The position numbers were made by a program, and so were the translations under genes. The notes below the pieces were generated by a model. That model was not told where the DNA came from. It saw only the letters and a program-made list of their open reading frames with translations, and made no database searches. From Microbacterium arabinogalactanolyticum (GTDB lineage Bacteria; Actinomycetota; Actinomycetes; Actinomycetales; Microbacteriaceae), in assembly GCF_030268005.1 (NCBI RefSeq), contig NZ_BRZC01000003.1, forward strand, positions 310,001 to 374,000: DNA of 64,000 nt. The letters run 5' to 3'. How positions within the stretch are numbered: the first letter of the stretch is position 1; each line of letters begins with the position of its first letter. This document shows, one piece after another, positions 58,501 to 64,000 of the stretch.

Positions 58501-59462
58501 CGCAGCGCACGTCGATCGGTGCGGTGCACGAGACCACGCGTTTCGAGCAGGTCATCGACGCCAGCGCCTGCGGTGACACCTTCGTGGGCCTCGAGCGCAT
58601 CGGCGGCGGCAGTGCGGACATGATCCTGGACGACTTCCTGGTCGAGGACCTCGGAGCGTCCGACGCGATCCCCGCCTGCGCGCAGGTGAGCGGAAAGCTC
58701 GGTGCGGACGTGATCCAGCAGGGCGAGGCCACGCCGTTCACGACCACGTTCATCTCGGACGAGGGCGCCCCGATCTCGGATCTCGCCGTGTCTCTTGAAC
58801 TGCCTGAGGGGTGGACGGCCGAGGCCGTGACCCCGGCGACGGCGGCGACGCTGCCCGCCAAGGGCACGCTGACCACGAAGTGGAACCTGTACGCGCCGGC
58901 GGAGGCCGACGGCTCGTACGACATCACGGTCAAGGGCGCGTACAGCACCACGGTCGAGCCGATCGGGCCGCGGACGGCGACGGGCACGGTGACGGTCAAG
59001 ACGCTGCCGGCTCCGCCGACGAAGACCGTCTACGCCAGCGATCACGACTGGGTGACCTCCAGCAACGGCTGGGGTCCGGTCGAGCGCGATCTGTCCAACG
59101 GCGAGCAGGGCCAGGGCGACGGCACGCCGCTGACGCTCAACGGGGTGGTCTTCGCGAAGGGGCTCGGTGCGCACGCGCCGAGCAACGTGAAGTACTTCCT
59201 CGGCGGCAACTGCACCGCCTTCACCGCGAAGGTCGGCGTCGACGACGTGCAGACGTCGCGCGGATCGGTCGTGTTCTCGGTGAAGGTCGACGGCAGGACC
59301 GTCGTCACCTCGCCGCTGATGAAGCCGACCAGCGAGACGTTCGACCTCACGGCCGACGTGACCGGTGGTCAGTTCGTCGAGCTCGTCGTCGGTGACGGCG
59401 GCGACGGCAACGGCAACGACCACGCCGACTGGGCGGACGCCGAGTTCACCTGCGCACCGTGA
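55599..59462 (+). CDS. GH101 endo-alpha-N-acetylgalactosaminidase
   Basis: 1287 residues from GTG 55599 (AAGGAG 7 nt upstream). Sec signal with AWA cleavage near residue 32. A beta-sandwich (35-300) precedes the TIM barrel, which has the GH101 pair DFVYVDVYYQ with nucleophile D453 and VGSEWAD with acid/base E479. C-terminal modules are two galactose-binding-like domains (about 690-1000), a NEW3-type beta domain (PISDLAVSLELPEGWTA) and a terminal NPCBM domain (ASDHDWVTSSNGWGPVERD). The enzyme releases Gal-beta-1,3-GalNAc from mucin-type O-glycans. Convergent with LacI, with a perfect hairpin between. Confidence 0.93.
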   Translation: MKRTQRRWAGVGLTCAVVAAGLSAFSTAPAWAVGDGQVVLRTGVLEVRASSAFPQVVQYIDRASGAVMRGNDSALTSIQINGTPQPVSVSSAQIDGSTVEYVLTPTALDGVRLTARLSVKKNVVTLKFTDIQDPGKKVATLRIPGQNLVTVSSADEGSAVAAANLSVDRAVSGDTFIPVNAQTPLNASPVSSNAVIANTARLAAAFTTNAMYDESSGPANKDSGNFWRQAVKDGDDVEVGISSGQWLYRAKGAPEPEELPWVKVAITPDANADGTVDWQDGAIALRDLRVGPYKGEQTPDNVVTHIPFNFASQATHPFLRTLDDVKRIALNTDGLGQVAMLKGYTSEGHDSANTDYGDNFNERAGGLDELNDALAAGKKWNASFGVHINATEIYPEANSFSDDIMNPKSPGWNWLDQSYYIDQRFDTNSGRLDKRIGELADATNDNLDFVYVDVYYQYGWLAKKIQESLVDHGFRVGSEWADKLPANNTWSHWANDESYGGSTNKGINSQILRFVNNTEADVWNPDPRLGTSHIVEFEGWTNQNDFNGFLKNVWTANVPAKFLQHHEITRWTDEAIDLEDGVRVTGTDAASRSITVGGAEVLHGGNYLLPWASKDGGKVDKLYHYNPAGGSTTWTLTSQFAGNATMQLFSLGDGGRTKVADVPVVDGKVTIDAKAGQPYVLVAGKKADAGSSLPKKTRFGESTPVVDPGFNETTLDAWSPTGEVTIERDGLGRRAAKIGAGEASLSQRLGALPAGEYTASAWVGIDKNKTRDVKLGVQVPGGKDVGIAIDSSNAQNYVAADEWHGTTMQRLKVPFTVSADGTRPTLTFSAGAGDAAVRIDDVRIITAAAPKLGGDVIAREDFEDVDAGWGPFYKGAAGGSTDPRTHIAKRNDYTQKGWNGRQIDNILNGEYSLMAHDENSGIVYRTSEYSVPFQAGHRYRVSFDHQSTSAGEYAWVTGYDAANGPRVTQRTSIGAVHETTRFEQVIDASACGDTFVGLERIGGGSADMILDDFLVEDLGASDAIPACAQVSGKLGADVIQQGEATPFTTTFISDEGAPISDLAVSLELPEGWTAEAVTPATAATLPAKGTLTTKWNLYAPAEADGSYDITVKGAYSTTVEPIGPRTATGTVTVKTLPAPPTKTVYASDHDWVTSSNGWGPVERDLSNGEQGQGDGTPLTLNGVVFAKGLGAHAPSNVKYFLGGNCTAFTAKVGVDDVQTSRGSVVFSVKVDGRTVVTSPLMKPTSETFDLTADVTGGQFVELVVGDGGDGNGNDHADWADAEFTCAP

Positions 59463-59492
59463 CGGTGACCCGACGCGGCAGGTGAGTCGTGG

Positions 59493-59524
59493 GGAGCGGA
59501 TGCTGCGGATGCAGCATCCGCTCC
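59493..59524. terminator. Perfect hairpin between GH101 and lacI genes
   Basis: GGAGCGGATGCTGC (59493-59506) and GCAGCATCCGCTCC (59511-59524) form a 14-bp stem with a 4-nt loop (GGAT). It lies between convergent genes and could terminate both. Confidence 0.8.
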
Positions 59525-59530
59525 TTCACG

Positions 59531-60556
59531 TCATGCGCGCGGCGCGGCGGTGGACGAGCGGATGATGAGCTCCGGATGCAGGTCGGGAACGTCATCGAGG
59601 TCGCGGCCCTCGATGTGCGCGATGAGGCGCGACGCGGCGGCGCGGCCCATGCCCTCGAAGGGCTGCCGCACGGTCGTCAGCGCAGGCGAGGCGAAGGCCG
59701 CCAGTGCGATGTCGTCGACGCTGACCACCGAGACGTCCTCCGGGACGCGCCGGCCGGCCTCGTGCAGCGCGCGGATCAGGCCGAACGCCATCTCGTCGCT
59801 GGAGACGAACACGGCGGTGGCATCCGGGATCGCGGCGATCGTGCGCCCGGCGCGATAGCCGGACTCGGGCGTCCAGTCGCCGGGGATCACCGGCGGCGGC
59901 GTGATGCCGCGCTCGATGAGCACCTGCTCCCAGGTCTCGCGGCGCTGGCGGGACTCGAGCCAGTAGTCGTCGGCGGGCACGTGCCACACGGTGGAGTGCC
60001 CGAGGTCGAGCAGATGCTCGACGGCCAGCCGTGCGATCGCATGCTGGTCGACGATGAGAGGGGCGTCCATGTCGAGGGAGGCGCGCTCGGTGCGCGTCGA
60101 GGGGGTGCGGTCGGTGCGCATGCGCATCGCCGGGGAGTTCAGCTCGACCGGCAGGCCGAGCACGATGCCCTCGGCGCCCTGCCGCTCCAGCCGGTCGAAG
60201 GCCTGCACGAACGCGTCGGTGGAGGCGTGGTCGGGGACGGCGGCCATCGTGACCGTGTAGCCGTTCGCGGCGGCCGCCTGCTCCACGCCGGCGCCGAGCG
60301 CGGCGGAGGAGTACCGGTCCGTCGAGACGAGGATCATGCCGAGGATGCGGGTGCGGCCCGAGGCCAGCGACGCCGCGGCGGCGTGGATGCGGTAGCCGAG
60401 GGTCTCCACCGCCGCGTGCACGCGCCGGGCCGTCTCGGGACGCACGTTCTGCTGCCCGGAGAGCACGCGCGAGACGGTCTGCGCGCTGACCCCGGCGGCA
60501 CGTGCGACGTCGAGCTGGTTGGGGGCCCGATCGGGGCTCGGGCGACGTGGTGACAT
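59531..60556 (-). CDS. LacI-family regulator of the glycan locus
   Basis: 341 residues from ATG 60556-60554. HTH at about 14-38 (LDVARAAGVSAQTVSRVLSG), then the binding-protein-like domain (ILGMILVSTDRYSSAALGAG, VSVVSVDDIALAAFASP). No strong ribosome-binding site precedes the start. Divergent from the GH35 gene with 95 bp between. CGCAAACA boxes upstream of GH35 and GH101 are its likely operators, which would make it a local regulator of host-glycan use. Confidence 0.9.
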   Translation of the reverse strand: MSPRRPSPDRAPNQLDVARAAGVSAQTVSRVLSGQQNVRPETARRVHAAVETLGYRIHAAAASLASGRTRILGMILVSTDRYSSAALGAGVEQAAAANGYTVTMAAVPDHASTDAFVQAFDRLERQGAEGIVLGLPVELNSPAMRMRTDRTPSTRTERASLDMDAPLIVDQHAIARLAVEHLLDLGHSTVWHVPADDYWLESRQRRETWEQVLIERGITPPPVIPGDWTPESGYRAGRTIAAIPDATAVFVSSDEMAFGLIRALHEAGRRVPEDVSVVSVDDIALAAFASPALTTVRQPFEGMGRAAASRLIAHIEGRDLDDVPDLHPELIIRSSTAAPRA

Positions 60557-60593
60557 GGAACGATGGTAGCGGCACAACCGCATGATCCCGCGG

Positions 60594-60632
60594 TTGTTCC
60601 CGGGTCTGGATGAGATAGTGTGAACGCAAACA
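60594..60632 (+). promoter_or_regulatory. GH35 promoter with LacI operator at the start site
   Basis: TTGTTC (60594-60599) and TAGTGT (60616-60621) are 16 bp apart. TGTGAACGCAAACA (60619-60632), matching TGTTTGCGCAAACA at 11 of 14, overlaps the end of the -10 and the likely start point, so a bound LacI protein would block initiation. Confidence 0.5.
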
Positions 60633-60651
60633 TCCGCATCTCAGGAGACGT

Positions 60652-62400
60652 ATGACCAGCTTCGCCGCCCCCTCGCTCACCTGGCGCGATGGCCGCCTCT
60701 TCCGCGACGGCGAACCGCACCGCATCCTCTCCGGCGCGGTGCACTACTTCCGCATCCACCCCGATCAGTGGGAGGACCGGCTGCGCCGCCTCGCGGCGAT
60801 GGGTGCGAACACCGTCGACACGTACATCGCGTGGAACTTCCATGAGCGCGCCGAGGGCGAGTTCGACTTCACCGGCTGGCGCGACGTCGCGCGCTTCATC
60901 CGCATCGCCGGCGAGGTCGGCCTGGACGTCTACGTCCGCCCCAGCCCGTACATCTGCGCGGAGTGGTCCAATGGCGGCATCCCGTTCTGGCTGTCCGGCA
61001 GTGCGCGCGCGCTGCGCTCGTCGGATGCCGGCTTCCTCGCCGCCGTGGATGCGTGGTTCGACGCGCTCATCCCGCAGCTGGAACCGCTGCAGGCCGTGCA
61101 CGGCGGGCCGATCCGCCTGATCCAGGTGGAGAACGAGTACGGCTCCTACGGCAGCGACCAGGCCTACCTCGCTCACCAGCGCGATGCGCTCGTCTCACGC
61201 GGGATGGTCGAGATGCTCACCACCGCCGACGGCACCACCGCCGACATGGTGCGCAACGGAAGCATCCCGGGCGCGATGGGCACGTTCACGTTCGGCACCG
61301 GGGTCGCCCTCGCGCAGGAACTGCGCCGTGACGATCATCACCTGATGTGCAGCGAGCTGTGGGGCGGCTGGTTCGACCACTGGGGCGAGCAGCACCACGT
61401 GCGATCGGCCGAGAGCATGATCGGCACGGTGCAGGAGCTGCTCGATGCCGGCGGGTCGGTGAGCATCTACATGGCGCACGGCGGCACGAACTTCGGGCTG
61501 TGGGCGGGAGCAAACCACGACGGCGTCATCCAGCCCACCATCACGTCGTACGACTCGGATGCCCCGATCGGCGAGGACGGCTCGCTGAACGACAAGTTCC
61601 ACGCGCTGCGCGCGGCGTTCGCCCCGTTCCATGCGGGCGAGCTCCCGGAGGTCCCGGATGCTCCGGAGCACCAGCCCGCCGCATCCGCCCCGCTCGTGCC
61701 GATCGCCTCGCTGCTCGACGTCGTGCGCGCGCAGCCGGTCGTCGCCACCGCGCCCCAGCCGCTCCCGTACGAGGAGCTGGGTGCGGAGGACGGCCTGGTC
61801 GCCTACGAGTCGGATGTCGTGTTCGAGGCCGACACGGTGCTCACGCTGCGCGAGCTGCGCGATCGCGCCACCGTTTTCCTCGACGACGTGCGTCTCGGCA
61901 CGGTCGAGCACGACGGCGAGCAGAGCCTGGCGCTGCCCTCGGGCGGTGGCGCCGGGCGGCTCACGATCGTCGTCGAGAGCCTCGGGCGCATCAACTACGG
62001 GCCGCTCACCGGTGAGCGCAAGGGCATCCTCGGCGGGGTGCTGATCGGCCGCCGGTTCCAGCACGGCTGGGAGCACCGGATGCTGCCGCGCGACGCGGTG
62101 CCCGCGGCGGGGCTCGCCGCCGGAGCGGACGGCCTGGCCACGGCATCCGTCACCGTCTCGCGCCCGCTCGACGCGTGGATCGCGCTGCCCGGCTCCGCGA
62201 AGGGCATGGTGTGGCTGAACGGCTTCCTGCTCGGACGGTACTGGGAGCGCGGCCCGCAGGTCACGCTGTACGCCCCCGGGCCGCTGTGGCGCGAGGGCGA
62301 GAACGAGATCGTCGTGCTCGACACCGACCGCCTCGGCGTCACCGTCGAGATCCGCGAGAGCGCCGACTACGGCCCGCGCGAAGAGTTCGTCGGGTCGTGA
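60652..62400 (+). CDS. GH35 beta-galactosidase
   Basis: 582 residues with no signal peptide, so cytoplasmic. The barrel has FSGAV-type start HRILSGAVHYFRI, NTVDTYIAWNFHE, acid/base E162 in IQVENEYGSYG, and nucleophile E235 in MCSELWGGWFDHWG. The C-terminal jelly-roll modules follow after about 400. ATG 60652 follows CAGGAGACGT. In this context it would cleave beta-linked galactose, for example from the Gal-GalNAc disaccharide freed by GH101 after uptake; no transporter is in the window. Confidence 0.92.
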   Translation: MTSFAAPSLTWRDGRLFRDGEPHRILSGAVHYFRIHPDQWEDRLRRLAAMGANTVDTYIAWNFHERAEGEFDFTGWRDVARFIRIAGEVGLDVYVRPSPYICAEWSNGGIPFWLSGSARALRSSDAGFLAAVDAWFDALIPQLEPLQAVHGGPIRLIQVENEYGSYGSDQAYLAHQRDALVSRGMVEMLTTADGTTADMVRNGSIPGAMGTFTFGTGVALAQELRRDDHHLMCSELWGGWFDHWGEQHHVRSAESMIGTVQELLDAGGSVSIYMAHGGTNFGLWAGANHDGVIQPTITSYDSDAPIGEDGSLNDKFHALRAAFAPFHAGELPEVPDAPEHQPAASAPLVPIASLLDVVRAQPVVATAPQPLPYEELGAEDGLVAYESDVVFEADTVLTLRELRDRATVFLDDVRLGTVEHDGEQSLALPSGGGAGRLTIVVESLGRINYGPLTGERKGILGGVLIGRRFQHGWEHRMLPRDAVPAAGLAAGADGLATASVTVSRPLDAWIALPGSAKGMVWLNGFLLGRYWERGPQVTLYAPGPLWREGENEIVVLDTDRLGVTVEIRESADYGPREEFVGS

Positions 62401-62409
62401 TCCGGCCGC

Positions 62410-62433
62410 ACTGACCGGATACATCGGGTCAGT
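62410..62433 (+). terminator. Hairpin after GH35
   Basis: ACTGACCGGAT (62410-62420) and ATCGGGTCAGT (62423-62433) pair with one mismatch and a short loop, 10 bp after the GH35 stop. The octamer GATACATC here recurs at 62481-62488 in the next promoter region. Confidence 0.6.
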
Positions 62434-62544
62434 GTTCGGTTCGGTGCACTTCCTGTGCCGAAATACGAGATTCCATTGTTGATACATCCGATCTCTGTTA
62501 CGTTCGCGGTGATCCCCATCCCCTAACGCAATGGAGCAGAAGGA

Positions 62545-64000
62545 ATGCGTGTCCCCCTCACACACCAGCACGGGCGATCACCGGTCCGTCGTACTCTGCG
62601 CGGCGCGCTCGCCGCGCTCAGCGCCGCCGTCGTGGTCGGTGCGCTCGTGACCCCTCTCACCGCCTCGGCAGCTGAGACCGACGATCTCGACATCGCCTTC
62701 GGCGGCTCCCTGGTCGGCACGACCGCGTACACGACCGTCGAGGGCGAGACCATGCGCGGAGTCGTCCGGCGCATGAACGGCGCCGAGGAGCAGATCCCCG
62801 GCGGCGGCGTCACCCTCGGCGGCGGCACGCAGGGCATCCGCTTCGACGCCTCCGCCTTCACGCTCGCCGACCCCGGCGCGACCAGCGGCTTCGTCGCCGA
62901 GCTCTCCGTCACGCCGGCGGCGTCGCAGAGCGACATGGCCACGCTCTTCGCCGCGGGCGGCAACCTGTTCGTCCGCATCCAGCAGGGCGAGCTCGTGTAC
63001 GGCTTCGACTCGCAGGCCGGTGGAAGCTGGAAGCAGAACCGCCGCACCGCCCCGGCACCCGCCGGCGGGGTCGAGCACGACCTGTCGGTGCAGTACATCC
63101 GGGTGGGGGCCGGAGCCGAGATGCACGTCTCGATCGACGGCACCGCCCTCGCCACGGTCACCGCCGATGCCCCCGCGGGCATCGACGCATCGGCCGCGTC
63201 GTCCTTCGGATTCGGCAACGACGTGCACCCCGCAGCGGCAGGCCGCGGCTACGTCGGAGACCTGCACCGCGTGCGCGTCGCGTCGGGTCTCAGCGCCTAC
63301 GATCCCGCGCAGAACACCTACCAGCCCGCACCCGTCACGAAGACCCTGATGAACGCCGGGTTCTCGGGTGCCGTCGACGGCACCGCATACGTGCCCGCCG
63401 CGGGTGAGATCGTCGACGGCGCGCTCGCGGCGCGAGGTGGCGCGACCGTGTCGTCCGGGCGCCTCGTGCTCTCCGGTGCCGCACAGGCGGCCGACTTCAC
63501 GGCATCCGCGGATCCGTTCGCGGGAACCACCCTGGACGCCGGGTTCGTGACCGAACTCGAGTTCACGACCGACGTCGCGCAGAAGGACCTCGCCACCCTC
63601 GTGGCCGTCGGCGGCAACTTCTCGGCACGCTACCGTGCGGGTGGACTGCAGTACGGCTTCAGTTCGAAGGCCTCGGGCAGCTGGGTCGACCACATGAGCA
63701 CCGTCGCCCTTCCGGCGAACGGGAAGGCGCACGTGCTCTCGCTGGCGTATCAGCCTCTCGACGGCGGCGGCGCCGAGGTGATCGCGTGGCTCGACGGTGA
63801 GGAGCTCCCGAGGGTGAGCGCCACCGAGCGCTCAACCCGCAACACGGGCGTCACCAGCACGGCATCCCTCGGGAACGAGGTGCCGGCGATCGGCGGCCGT
63901 GCGTTCATCGGTTCCTTCGACAGGGCCCGGTTCGCCCTGCTCACTGAGCCGTTCAGCGCGCAGGCGTTCGAGTATCAGTCCCTCAAGCCGGTCGTGCCGT
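62545..64000 (+). CDS. Secreted LamG-like domain protein, N-terminal part
   Basis: At least 485 residues, running off the right edge. Signal peptide with an Arg-rich start, a hydrophobic core (GALAALSAAVVVGALVTPL) and TASAAE cleavage near residue 45. Two related concanavalin A-like (LamG/sialidase-N-type) modules follow, about 48-260 and 265-475, each with a TLFAAGGNLF/TLVAVGGNF strand and a YGFDS/YGFSS strand. ATG 62545 uses GGAG at 62533-62536. Catalytic part not seen. A sialidase or other mucin-active enzyme is possible from context only. Confidence 0.75.
   Translation, partial: MRVPLTHQHGRSPVRRTLRGALAALSAAVVVGALVTPLTASAAETDDLDIAFGGSLVGTTAYTTVEGETMRGVVRRMNGAEEQIPGGGVTLGGGTQGIRFDASAFTLADPGATSGFVAELSVTPAASQSDMATLFAAGGNLFVRIQQGELVYGFDSQAGGSWKQNRRTAPAPAGGVEHDLSVQYIRVGAGAEMHVSIDGTALATVTADAPAGIDASAASSFGFGNDVHPAAAGRGYVGDLHRVRVASGLSAYDPAQNTYQPAPVTKTLMNAGFSGAVDGTAYVPAAGEIVDGALAARGGATVSSGRLVLSGAAQAADFTASADPFAGTTLDAGFVTELEFTTDVAQKDLATLVAVGGNFSARYRAGGLQYGFSSKASGSWVDHMSTVALPANGKAHVLSLAYQPLDGGGAEVIAWLDGEELPRVSATERSTRNTGVTSTASLGNEVPAIGGRAFIGSFDRARFALLTEPFSAQAFEYQSLKPVVP

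Noticed and set aside
55509..59423. 1304-codon minus-strand reading frame opposite GH101
   Set aside because: Low-complexity Val/Arg/Asp composition without motifs; the plus strand encodes a complete GH101 enzyme.

Overview
The window is high-GC actinobacterial DNA. Dense operons joined by ATGA/GTGA overlaps, frequent GTG starts, a leaderless-looking promoter and abundant GGATGC/GCATCC words all suggest Microbacteriaceae, most likely a Microbacterium-like organism. This is inferred from style and gene content, not from a marker gene. I found no rRNA, tRNA, CRISPR array, transposase or phage gene, so it reads as an ordinary chromosomal segment rich in catabolic and accessory operons.

Layout. 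1-2014: the 5' part of a protealysin-like M4 metalloprotease (minus strand, runs off the left edge) and a divergent SDR protein with a zinc-ribbon-like segment. 2214-8021: a VanS/VanR-like two-component pair divergent from a four-gene operon encoding a VanY-like D,D-carboxypeptidase, an alanine-racemase-fold protein, a D-Ala-D-Ala-ligase-fold protein and an acyltransferase-3 membrane protein. Together these resemble a vanC/E/G-type (D-Ser) cluster in which the membrane and racemase halves of VanT are separate genes. 8212-17427: a ROK repressor, an M81 (MlrC-like) peptidase, a complete peptide-type ABC transporter and a ROK kinase. 17461-24610: a Ski2-like helicase, two tandem paralogous anchored proteins, a chagasin-like lipoprotein, YjdM, and an ArsR-SulP pair. 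24791-26308: SDR and divergent TetR sharing an operator. 26399-32614: TetR, two Asp/Glu/hydantoin-type racemases, an NCS1 permease, a DUF917 protein and a HyuA-like protein, which look like one hydantoin or cyclic-amide catabolic operon.

32668-33705: FUSC-type exporter. 33810-40615: LacI regulator divergent from a sucrose/fructan operon (binding protein, two permeases, GH32, fructokinase) with two clear operators and no ATPase gene. 40690-43185: DeoD, a DUF998-like membrane protein and an AlkD-like protein. 43333-51954: a catabolic locus with an AAHS-type MFS importer, an alpha/beta hydrolase lacking its nucleophile, a type-B carboxylesterase, a PucR regulator, then FAH, RidA, cyclase and FAD-dependent oxidoreductase genes preceded by a 12-codon upstream ORF. 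52058-64000: a host-glycan locus with GH95 alpha-L-fucosidase (two discoidin-like modules inserted), GH101 endo-alpha-N-acetylgalactosaminidase, a LacI regulator, GH35 beta-galactosidase and the start of a secreted LamG-like protein. Matching TGTTTGCG/CGCAAACA boxes upstream of GH101 and GH35 suggest one LacI regulon for mucin-type O-glycan breakdown.

Several gene ends carry strong hairpins. Three of them (2044-2118, 8017-8089, 24667-24743) share a nested stem, symmetric bulge, stem and 15-19-nt loop layout although their sequences differ.
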